NCBI GenBank assembly: GCA_002481295.1
Contig: DLDU01000012.1
Span: 1 to 37,984 of the forward strand
From: Prevotella sp. UBA7764
Lineage (GTDB): Bacteria > Bacteroidota > Bacteroidia > Bacteroidales > Bacteroidaceae
Length of the DNA stretch: 37,984 bases
Direction of reading: 5' to 3'
In this document: positions 7,831 through 14,721 of the stretch, in pieces
How positions within the stretch are numbered: position 1 is the stretch's first letter
Layout of the letters: the number at the start of each line of letters is the position of its first letter
Notes under the pieces: generated by a model
Database searches by the model: none
What the model saw: the letters and a program-made list of their open reading frames with translations, nothing else
What the model was told of the DNA's origin: nothing
Made by a program: the position numbers and the translations under genes

Positions 7831-8793
7831 TTACCACTTCAGCGCTCCGTATTTCTCCTTTGCCCAGAGTTGTACGGCATTGATAAGGTTTTGCCACACC
7901 ACATAGGCGCAGGGCGCGATGGCAGCGTAAGGGTTGAGAAAGGTCAGCGTGAGCCAGATGCCTACCACTGTATTCTTCTGTCCTAAGGCTTGTCCGGCGC
8001 TGATGCTGTCGCCATAGTGCGCACCGACGAGCTTGCCTAAACCAAACTGGAAGACAGAGATGAGCAACGGGATGACGCACAAGGCTACCAGTGTGATGCC
8101 CGACACGGGGGCGTGGAGAATGCTCTGCATGGCCAGTCCCATGATGATGGAGAGGTTGAAACTCCACAGATAGAAGCCGAGATTGCGACGGTCGCGAATC
8201 CACTGGGCCACGTGCGGCAAGTAGCGTCGCGTGAGCAGGGCCAGGCACAGCGGTACGATGAGCACGATGAACACCCGCTTGAGTACCATCAGAAAGGCAA
8301 AGAGGAAACTGATGTCAGCACTCTTCTCCACCATAGGGAAGAAGAGCGGGATGATGACTGAGGTGACGCAGTTGGCGATAAGAATGTACACGGTCATCGA
8401 CTCTATGCTTCCACCAAGCTTCTCGGTGATCACCGGTGCGGCAGCGGCAGTGGGACAGATGAAGCAGATGAACATGCCCTCGAATATGAGCTTCCAGCCT
8501 GCCGAAGGCGCAATGGCTACCAGAGCGACGCAGATGGCGGACAGCGCGACACGGATGCCTTGTAAGATGAAATGCCATGTGCGGGGGCGCAACTCCTTTA
8601 CTTGTATCTTGCAGAAGGTGACGTAGAGAATGAGGAAGATGACATAGGGCAACAGCGCCACTAACTTGGGTCCCATGAAGTCGCCAATAGGTTCCAACAC
8701 GGGTATCTCGGAGAAAAGCAGATAGACCAAGGAGCCCACGCACAGCGCGACCACCAGCGTCCACTGTTTCAAGAATGTCAATAGTTTGTTCAT
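7831..8793 (-). CDS. SBF/BASS-type transporter (bile acid:sodium symporter family)
   Basis: A 320-residue protein starting at MNKLLTFLKQWTLVVALC; an upstream in-frame Met at 8853 would add 20 polar residues and is less likely, because GGAA lies 9-12 bases before the start at 8793. About ten membrane helices. Family-like features are PTAAAAPVITEKLGGS in the first half and SAGQALGQKNTVVGIWLTL in the second, the conserved crossing region that binds sodium in ASBT-type proteins. Bacterial members carry organic anions, pantoate or bile acids; the substrate here is unknown. It ends almost against the MATE gene and lies 84 bp after the helicase gene, so it could be upstream-read from that operon or have its own promoter. 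Confidence 0.85.
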   Translation of the reverse strand: MNKLLTFLKQWTLVVALCVGSLVYLLFSEIPVLEPIGDFMGPKLVALLPYVIFLILYVTFCKIQVKELRPRTWHFILQGIRVALSAICVALVAIAPSAGWKLIFEGMFICFICPTAAAAPVITEKLGGSIESMTVYILIANCVTSVIIPLFFPMVEKSADISFLFAFLMVLKRVFIVLIVPLCLALLTRRYLPHVAQWIRDRRNLGFYLWSFNLSIIMGLAMQSILHAPVSGITLVALCVIPLLISVFQFGLGKLVGAHYGDSISAGQALGQKNTVVGIWLTLTFLNPYAAIAPCAYVVWQNLINAVQLWAKEKYGALKW

Positions 8794-8877
8794 ACTAACA
8801 ATTCCTTTCTTTCCTTGTTTATAGTTGGTGTAAATCCATGTTGTTGATTTCATCCAAACTATGTCTTACTATATGAT

Positions 8878-10806
8878 TTATTCTTCTTTCAGCCCCTGCA
8901 CATAGTCGAAGAGCTTCTTATAGAACGGGTGTTTCGTCATCGTGGCAGCATTGCCGAGGATGATGAGCTTCATGCGGGCACGGGTGATGGCTACGTTCAT
9001 GCGGCGCAGGTCGCGGAGGAATCCGATCTGTCCGTCGTCGTTGGCACGCACCATGGAGATGAGGATGATGTCGCGTTCCTGGCCTTGGAAACCATCGACA
9101 GTGTTGACGGTGACGAGATGGCGGAAAGGTTTGAAGAAAGCGTCGCGCTTGATGAGTCCGCGCAGATACTGCACTTGTGCACGGTAGGGCGAGATGACGC
9201 CCACGTCGATCTGCTCGTCGAGGACACGCTGCTTGCCGATCTTGGTATAGTAGTCGCGCAACGTGTTGAGCGTGAGCAACGCCTCGCCTTTGTTGACGCG
9301 GCCAAAGCTCTCACCGACAAACTGCTCACGGAAGTTGGGCTCGTCGGGGCCTACTTCCATGTCCGACGTGTCGATCCACTCCATCGGTATGTCGTAGTCG
9401 AGGATGCCACGGTGTGCGGTCTGCGGCGCGCTCTCCACCTTACCGCCATAGAACCAGTCGGAACTGAAGTGCATGATAGCGTCGTTCATGCGGTACTGCA
9501 CTTGTAGGAGCGAGACACACTCAGGCTTGTTCTCCACGATACGCTCCATGAGCGTCTTGCCGAGTCCGGCTTTCATGGCGGCAATGCTTTTCACCGTGGG
9601 TGGCAACTGACAATGGTCACCAGCAAGAATCACGCGTCCGGCACGCCGCATGGGTATCCAGCAGGCAGCCTCCAAAGCCTGTGCTGCCTCGTCGATGAAC
9701 AGCGTGGAGAACTTCATGCCCTCGAGCAGACGGCTGGCTGAGCCGACGAGTGTGGACGCAATGACGCGCGCCTCACCGAAGAGTTCGGCGTTGATGCGGA
9801 TCTCCAGTTCTGTGGCACGGCTTTTCAGCCGCTCCAGCTTTTGATGATATTTCTCGTCGCGGCCATGCCTGCTCTTGCGCAGTTCACGCATCGCCTTGCG
9901 GATAGCCCACAGCTGAGGATAGTCGGGATGGTCGGCAAAGCGACGTTCATAGGTGAAGCCGAGCATTTTGTCGTTGACACGTGACGGGTTGCCGATGCGC
10001 AGCACGTTGATACCCCGGTCGACGAGTTTCTCGCAGATCCAGTCTACAGCCATGTTGCTCTGTGCGCAGACGAGTACCTGACTCTCTCGCATGAGTGTCT
10101 CGTTGATGGCTTCGACGAGTGTGGTGGTCTTGCCGGTACCTGGAGGTCCGTGCACCACCATGACATCCTTGGCGCAGAGTACCTCGTTGACAGCATGCTC
10201 CTGTGTGGCATTGAGCCAGGGAAAGCGCATGGGGCCGAAGTGGAAGCGCTGGGCCGGCACATGACTGTAGAAGAGATCACGCAGATAGGCGAGGCGCCCG
10301 CTCTTGGCACGCATCACGCGGTCGAGGGCGTCAAACATTGTGCGGTAGCTGGTCTCATCGAACGAGAGCTGTACGCCCACGGGTGCCTCACAACTCTGCA
10401 CATCGAGCGCATGACCTTCAGGGATGGTCACCACCATGCGATCGCCGTCGACATACGACACTGTACCCGTGAAGCCGAAGAGCTTGGTTTTCATCTTGGC
10501 GGTAGCCCCGGTCTTGTCGTTGCCCCGGCTTTCCTCCATGCGGAAGAATACCACGGGCTTGCCGTATTCAAAGTTGTGCTCTATGCCCTCGTCGGCAGTG
10601 CGGTAGACCTCCAACGCGAATTGGTTGAGCGAGTTGTAATAGCTCTTTCCTACACGTATGGGATACCAGGCATCGCCACGTTTGACGCGGCGTGCCATGC
10701 CCATGGTGTCGGCTTGCTTGCGGAAAGCCTCACGCTCGGTCTGGTACTCCAACTGCAACAGCAGCCGTTGTTGTTGCAGGGCTTGTATGGATGATGGTTG
10801 TGACAT
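8878..10806 (-). CDS. Superfamily 1 Upf1-like (IGHMBP2/DNA2-type) helicase
   Basis: A 642-residue cytoplasmic ATPase. Motif I is GPPGTGKTTT (220-229), motif II DEAA (372-375), followed by GDHCQLPPTVKS (motif III), VQYRMN (IV), TVDGFQGQERD (V) and NVAITRARMKLIILGN (VI), all in order and intact. The first 200 residues hold a beta-barrel 1B-type insert. Family members unwind RNA/DNA 5'-3'; the bacterial role is poorly known. The start at 10806 is chosen over 10908 because a near-perfect promoter sits at 10815-10845, inside the longer version. No nuclease domain is fused and no defence gene is next to it, so this is likely a standalone housekeeping or accessory helicase. Confidence 0.93.
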   Translation of the reverse strand: MSQPSSIQALQQQRLLLQLEYQTEREAFRKQADTMGMARRVKRGDAWYPIRVGKSYYNSLNQFALEVYRTADEGIEHNFEYGKPVVFFRMEESRGNDKTGATAKMKTKLFGFTGTVSYVDGDRMVVTIPEGHALDVQSCEAPVGVQLSFDETSYRTMFDALDRVMRAKSGRLAYLRDLFYSHVPAQRFHFGPMRFPWLNATQEHAVNEVLCAKDVMVVHGPPGTGKTTTLVEAINETLMRESQVLVCAQSNMAVDWICEKLVDRGINVLRIGNPSRVNDKMLGFTYERRFADHPDYPQLWAIRKAMRELRKSRHGRDEKYHQKLERLKSRATELEIRINAELFGEARVIASTLVGSASRLLEGMKFSTLFIDEAAQALEAACWIPMRRAGRVILAGDHCQLPPTVKSIAAMKAGLGKTLMERIVENKPECVSLLQVQYRMNDAIMHFSSDWFYGGKVESAPQTAHRGILDYDIPMEWIDTSDMEVGPDEPNFREQFVGESFGRVNKGEALLTLNTLRDYYTKIGKQRVLDEQIDVGVISPYRAQVQYLRGLIKRDAFFKPFRHLVTVNTVDGFQGQERDIILISMVRANDDGQIGFLRDLRRMNVAITRARMKLIILGNAATMTKHPFYKKLFDYVQGLKEE

Positions 10807-10814
10807 TGTTGTTG

Positions 10815-10845
10815 CAAAGATAGCGCAAACAAGTGGAATGGCAAA
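10815..10845 (-). promoter_or_regulatory. Promoter of the helicase gene, very short leader
   Basis: On the minus strand TTTG (10845-10842), 19 bp, TATCTTTG (10822-10815). Only 8 bases separate the -7 box from the ATG at 10806, leaving a leader of about 3-5 nt. Confidence 0.75.
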
Positions 10846-11113
10846 GAAATCGACTATAAAAAAGTGGTGAGACGCGGTGAACAGCTCTCGCCTCACCATC
10901 AAGGCCAATACAGGACAAAGCGGGATCTACTTACCCACAAAGCGTCATCAGCAGGACGTAAAGCTGTTGAATAAACTGACATTTCACGGCCCTTATTTTG
11001 CCATTCTTTGCCAGCGAAGTGATCCTCTCCCCGATTTTTCGCGTTTTTCGAGCTTTTTTCCAAGTCGCTGATTAACAACAAGATAAGAAAGGCAGCGCTA
11101 TTTTATGTTTATC

Positions 11114-11223
11114 AAACAACCGAGATGGCCGACACAAACCACTGAAATGACCGACACAAACAACCGAGAAGACCGAAAGAAACCACTGAAATGACCGAAA
11201 GAAACAACCGAGATGATAACAAC
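11114..11223. repeat. Tandem array of five 22-bp units, alternating types A-B-A-B-A
   Basis: Units start at 11114, 11136, 11158, 11180 and 11202. Type A begins AAACAACCGAGA, type B begins AAACCACTGAAATGACCGA. Units 1-2 share the ending CGACAC, units 3-4 the ending CGAAAG, and the fifth drifts at its end. There are no spacers. The array lies in the 629-bp gap between korB and the helicase gene. The rest of that gap holds the helicase promoter and the korB terminator; I see no gene. Similar units recur at 33124-33208. Confidence 0.9.
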
Positions 11224-11360
11224 ACCTCCCCGTTTTCGTGTTTTCATCTCGATTTTCTTGTTCTCAAGTGTTTGCGATCTCTCCGGATTGAAACTGCGGG
11301 CAGACGTGTTTTTGTCAGCTCTTTTACTCTATTCCGCAGACCGCGTAGAAGTATAAAAAC

Positions 11361-11392
11361 AAAAAAAAGCCTCCCGCAATAGCGCAGGAGAC
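11361..11392 (-). terminator. Rho-independent terminator of the kor operon
   Basis: Read on the minus strand, GTCTCCTGCG (11392-11383) pairs, with G-U pairs, with TGCGGGAGGC (11378-11369), followed by eight T (11368-11361). A classic strong intrinsic terminator 44 bp after the korB stop. Confidence 0.85.
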
Positions 11393-11435
11393 TTTATCGA
11401 ATAAATGTTTGTTTATAAAAGAAAGGCTGTGATCA

Positions 11436-12461
11436 TCACTTCACCTCCCAGATGTCGTTGGTCTCGAGCAGTTCGGTGAAGTTGTGATAAGGCTTTTGCT
11501 TTTTCACGTCCTCGATCTGCTGGTTGACGGCATCGTCGTAGGTGGGAGCCTCTACGTCGCGGATGATGCCGAGGGCCACGGGGAAGCCGTGCTCATTGTC
11601 CATCATGGCAAGCTTGAGCTGCAGCGTGTTGTCGGGATTGTGGCTGTCGTGGACGAGCACATCGTCGATGGTGTAGCCGTCCTTGCCGAGTTCCACGACT
11701 TTCAGCCCGAAGTTCTCCTGCACGAGTCCGTACTCGTTGTTGGGTCCGAAGACAAGGGGCTTGCCGTCCTCGACATAGATGGCGTTTTTGGAGCGCCCCT
11801 CACGGGTGTAGATGGGATCGTAGGCCCCGTTGTTGAAGATCATGCAGTTTTGCAGAATCTCGCAGACGGCAGCTCCCTTATGGTGATAGGCTGCCTTGAG
11901 GATCTCCACGGTGTGGGCTGCATCAGAGGCCACGGCACGGGCGAAGAAGCGACCGCGGGCGCCGAAGCAGAGCTCAGCAGGGCGGAAAGGATCCTCCACA
12001 GTGCCGTAGGGACTCGACTTCGAGACGAAGCCACGGGGCGACGTCGGTGAGTACTGACCCTTGGTCAAGCCGTAGATACGGTTGTTGAGCAGGATCATGT
12101 TCAGGTCGATATTGCGGCGCATGGCGTGGATGAAGTGGTTGCCGCCGATGGCCAGTCCGTCGCCGTCGCCACTGATCTGCCAGATGGTGAGCTTGGGGTT
12201 GACCACCTTGGCACCGGTAGCCACGGCGGCGGCACGTCCGTGGATGGTCTGCATGGCGTAGGTGTTGACATAGTAAGGCAGACGGCTTGAGCAGCCGATG
12301 CCAGAGATGACGGCCGTCTCGTAGGGCGGCACGCCGATTTCGGCCATTGCCTTTTGCAGGCTGGCCAGGAACGAATGATCGCCGCACCCCGGGCACCAGC
12401 GTGGCTGGCCCTTCTTGTAGTCGGCGGCGGTATAGGGTGATGTGCTTTGTTTTGCTTCCAT
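11436..12461 (-). CDS. korB: 2-oxoacid (2-oxoglutarate):ferredoxin oxidoreductase, beta subunit
   Basis: A 341-residue cytoplasmic protein, the thiamine-diphosphate-binding subunit. Residues 22-27 (WCPGCG) and Cys57 (GIGCSSR) are the cluster ligands typical of the family, and the TPP/Mg motif runs from GDGDGLAIGGNHF (98-110) to NNRIYG (126-131). With korA it decarboxylates a 2-oxoacid with CoA to acyl-CoA and passes electrons to ferredoxin; in anaerobes it also runs in reverse for reductive carboxylation. It is encoded 61 bp after korA and followed by a terminator. The two-subunit arrangement fits 2-oxoglutarate, but pyruvate or other 2-oxoacids cannot be excluded. Confidence 0.92.
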   Translation of the reverse strand: MEAKQSTSPYTAADYKKGQPRWCPGCGDHSFLASLQKAMAEIGVPPYETAVISGIGCSSRLPYYVNTYAMQTIHGRAAAVATGAKVVNPKLTIWQISGDGDGLAIGGNHFIHAMRRNIDLNMILLNNRIYGLTKGQYSPTSPRGFVSKSSPYGTVEDPFRPAELCFGARGRFFARAVASDAAHTVEILKAAYHHKGAAVCEILQNCMIFNNGAYDPIYTREGRSKNAIYVEDGKPLVFGPNNEYGLVQENFGLKVVELGKDGYTIDDVLVHDSHNPDNTLQLKLAMMDNEHGFPVALGIIRDVEAPTYDDAVNQQIEDVKKQKPYHNFTELLETNDIWEVK

Positions 12462-12483
12462 AATACTTGATTTTAGACTAAGT

Positions 12484-12510
12484 CCGGCAGACTCTGTCGC
12501 GTCTTGCCGG
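12484..12510 (-). other. Hairpin in the korA-korB gap
   Basis: CCGGCAGAC (12484-12492) pairs with GTCTTGCCGG (12501-12510) with a single bulged base; the loop is 8 nt. No T-run, so it more likely marks an RNA-processing or stability element than a terminator. Confidence 0.5.
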
Positions 12511-12522
12511 GCCGTTAGGCGA

Positions 12523-14421
12523 TTACTGCAGCACGCGTGTCTCGAAGGTAGGACCGCTCATCTGCTCTTCCGGCGTGACGATGATCTTCTCAAAGCCCTT
12601 GACGAGCTCGCTGACCACGAAGGGCTGACCCTTGACCTGATTGTACTGGAAGGGCACGAAATCGTTGATGCGGATGCGGAGCAGGGCAGCCAGCTGACCA
12701 AGGTTTTGCTCGGCGACGACGACCTTGCGGTATTTGAGCAGCACCTCTGCCGTGTTCTTCGGCAATGGGTTGACATATTTAAACTGTGCCAGGGCCACCT
12801 TATAGCCTTTCTTGCGCAGTTCGGTCATGGCCGAGTAGAGATGGCCGTAGGTAGAGCCGAAGCCCACGATGAGCAGGTCGGCGTCGTCCTTGTCGCCCTC
12901 AACCTCCACGTCCGGCACCTCGATGTCAGCGACTTTCTCGAAGCGCAGATGGTCCATCTTGTTGTGGTTCTCGGGTTCTGTGGAGATGGCACCGGTCTCG
13001 CCGTCCTTTTCCAGTCCGCCGAGGATATGTGTGTAGCCCTCTTGTCCGGGGATAGCCCAGTAGCGCACTTGGTTTTTCGGGTCGCGCTGATAGGGCGTGT
13101 ATTTGTATTTCTGTTCCGGTGTGGCGTAGTGGGGATGTATCGGCGGCATCTTCTTGATGTCGGGCAGACGCCATGCCGACGAGCCGTTGGCGATGAAGGC
13201 ATCGGTGAGGAGCACCACCGGTGTGAGATGCTCCAGCGCGATCTTCGCGGCCATATAGGCAGCGTCGAAACAGTCGGTGGGGCTGGTGGCGGCGATGACA
13301 GGCATCGGGCTCTCGCCGTTGCGGCCGTAGAGCACCTGCAGCAAGTCGGTCTGCTCGCTCTTTGTCGGCAGTCCGGTCGACGGTCCGCCACGCTGCACGT
13401 CGATGATGACGAGCGGCAACTCGTCGATGACGGCGAGGTTGATGGCCTCGCTCTTCAGGCAGATGCCCGGTCCGGACGTGGAGGTTGCAGCCAGAGCACC
13501 GGCAAAGGCAGCACCGACAGCACTTGAGCATGCGCTGATCTCATCCTCGCACTGCACGGTGATGACGCCGAGGCTCTTGTGCTTGGCCAGTTCGTGGAGG
13601 ATGTCGGTGGCGGGAGTGATGGGGTAGGAGCCGAGATAGAGTTTCAGTCCGGCCCGCTCAGCGGCGGCAATGAGGCCGTAGGCCGTGGCTTTGTTGCCCG
13701 TGATGTCCATATAGCGTCCGGGCAGTTTGTGCTTGGTCTCGATGCGATAGGTTGAAGGCACTGAGGCGTGGGTGTTGGCACCGTAGTGGTATCCGGCGTT
13801 GACGACCTTGATGTTGGCCTCTGCCACACTGGGTTTCTTGGCGAATTTCTCCTTGAGGAAGTTGGCCACGAGGGAGAGGTCGCGGTTGAAGAGCCAGCAG
13901 ACGAGTCCGAGTGCAAACATATTGCGGCATTTCAGCACGGCTTTTGGCGGCATGCCGTCGTCGGCCAGGCACTCCTTGACCATGCGTGTGATAGGGCATG
14001 CCACGACACGGTCGGGGTCTATGCCCATCTCGCTGAGATAGTCATCGCTGTGGAAGTCGGCCTTCTTCAAGTCGACGGGACCGAAGGAGTCGGTGTCGAT
14101 GATGATGCAAGCCTGGGGCTTGGCATACTGATATTGTGTCTTGAGCGCGGCGGCATTCATGGCCACGAGCACGTCGCATTTGTCACCTGGGGTATAGACC
14201 TTGCCCTCGCCAATGTGGACCTGATAGCCCGACACACCGGTGAGCGAGCCTTGCGGGGCGCGGATGTCAGCGGGATAGTCCGGGAATGTGGAGATGCCGT
14301 TGCCCACAGTAGCGGACACGGTGGAGAAGATGTTGCCGGCCAGCTGCATGCCGTCGCCGGAGTCGCCCGAGAAGCGGACCACTACGTCTTCCAACTCTTT
14401 TACTTCTACTTTTTCTGCCAT
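12523..14421 (-). CDS. korA: 2-oxoacid (2-oxoglutarate):ferredoxin oxidoreductase, fused gamma-alpha subunit
   Basis: A 632-residue protein in which the gamma domain (about 1-200: VVVRFSGDSGDGMQLAGN ... APQGSLTGVSGYQV) precedes the alpha domain (about 240-600: GLKLYLGSYPITPATDILHELAKH, QCEDEISACSSAVGAAFAGA, TSTSGPGICLKSEA, RGGPSTGLPTKSEQTDLLQ). This order marks the two-subunit KorAB type. The C-terminal part (LLIVGFGSTYGHLYSAMTEL ... VVVAEQNLGQLAALLR) is the transketolase-C-like domain. No ferredoxin-like delta subunit is encoded nearby, so electrons presumably go to a free ferredoxin. The gene has its own promoter at 14462-14493. Confidence 0.94.
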   Translation of the reverse strand: MAEKVEVKELEDVVVRFSGDSGDGMQLAGNIFSTVSATVGNGISTFPDYPADIRAPQGSLTGVSGYQVHIGEGKVYTPGDKCDVLVAMNAAALKTQYQYAKPQACIIIDTDSFGPVDLKKADFHSDDYLSEMGIDPDRVVACPITRMVKECLADDGMPPKAVLKCRNMFALGLVCWLFNRDLSLVANFLKEKFAKKPSVAEANIKVVNAGYHYGANTHASVPSTYRIETKHKLPGRYMDITGNKATAYGLIAAAERAGLKLYLGSYPITPATDILHELAKHKSLGVITVQCEDEISACSSAVGAAFAGALAATSTSGPGICLKSEAINLAVIDELPLVIIDVQRGGPSTGLPTKSEQTDLLQVLYGRNGESPMPVIAATSPTDCFDAAYMAAKIALEHLTPVVLLTDAFIANGSSAWRLPDIKKMPPIHPHYATPEQKYKYTPYQRDPKNQVRYWAIPGQEGYTHILGGLEKDGETGAISTEPENHNKMDHLRFEKVADIEVPDVEVEGDKDDADLLIVGFGSTYGHLYSAMTELRKKGYKVALAQFKYVNPLPKNTAEVLLKYRKVVVAEQNLGQLAALLRIRINDFVPFQYNQVKGQPFVVSELVKGFEKIIVTPEEQMSGPTFETRVLQ

Positions 14422-14701
14422 ACGATTGTAACTTACATTTAAGGTGTGTGTTTTCCGATGGCAAAGTTATGATTTGTGACTGACATAGCCAAATGTTTAT
14501 ACCACTTTTTTGCAAAGCTGATTCGAAATCACACAAACTTTCCGAATCTAACTCCATAAGGAGCACTACATCTACATCACCTACATACCCTCCATATCCC
14601 GCATTTGTCTGAACGAAATTATTATTAGACGTAGCCAGTAGATCTCCTTCCGTTTCTATATATTTGATTTTAATGGCAGGTTTCATATAAGTTGTCTTCA
14701 T
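14267..14701 (-). CDS. YMKPAIK-type short ORF, stop apparently lost, runs into korA
   Basis: The start MKTTYMKPAIKIKYIETEG followed by DLLATSNN resembles small Bacteroidetes proteins that begin MKKTYxKPxxxxxxLxxEGxLAASxxN and are normally about 50-90 residues. Here the frame stays open for 144 codons and overlaps the first 155 bp of korA in another frame. Translation after about residue 75 becomes Arg-rich low-quality sequence read from korA in the wrong frame. The run of six A at about 14514 could mark a frameshift: a one-base change there would end the protein at Lys-Lys-Val-Val-stop. It follows the large secreted protein gene by 20 bp, so the two are probably cotranscribed. Function of the family is unknown to me. 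Confidence 0.5.
   Translation of the reverse strand: MKTTYMKPAIKIKYIETEGDLLATSNNNFVQTNAGYGGYVGDVDVVLLMELDSESLCDFESALQKSGINIWLCQSQIITLPSENTHLKCKLQSYGRKSRSKRVGRRSGPLLGRLRRRHAAGRQHLLHRVRYCGQRHLHIPGLSR
14462..14493 (-). promoter_or_regulatory. Promoter of korAB
   Basis: Minus-strand TTTG (14493-14490), 20 bp, TAACTTTG (14469-14462). The leader to the korA ATG at 14421 is about 40 nt and contains ACACCTTA, a fragment of the AT-rich leader element. The promoter lies inside the upstream short ORF. Confidence 0.7.
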
Positions 14702-14721
14702 AGTACGCCATATTAAGATGT

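Noticed and set aside
10807..10908. Longer helicase start
   Set aside because: It would put the promoter inside the gene.
11114..11223. Possible CRISPR array
   Set aside because: The units are contiguous, with no spacers, and no cas gene is in the window.
11114..11223. Possible plasmid iterons (22-bp units are typical of replication origins)
   Set aside because: No replication protein gene or partition gene is nearby, and both arrays lie between chromosomal housekeeping genes. I keep this only as an analogy for repeated protein-binding sites.
12442..13527. 361-codon open frame on the plus strand, opposite korB/korA
   Set aside because: It is antisense to intact motifs of korA and made of shadow codons; there is no promoter or family signature.
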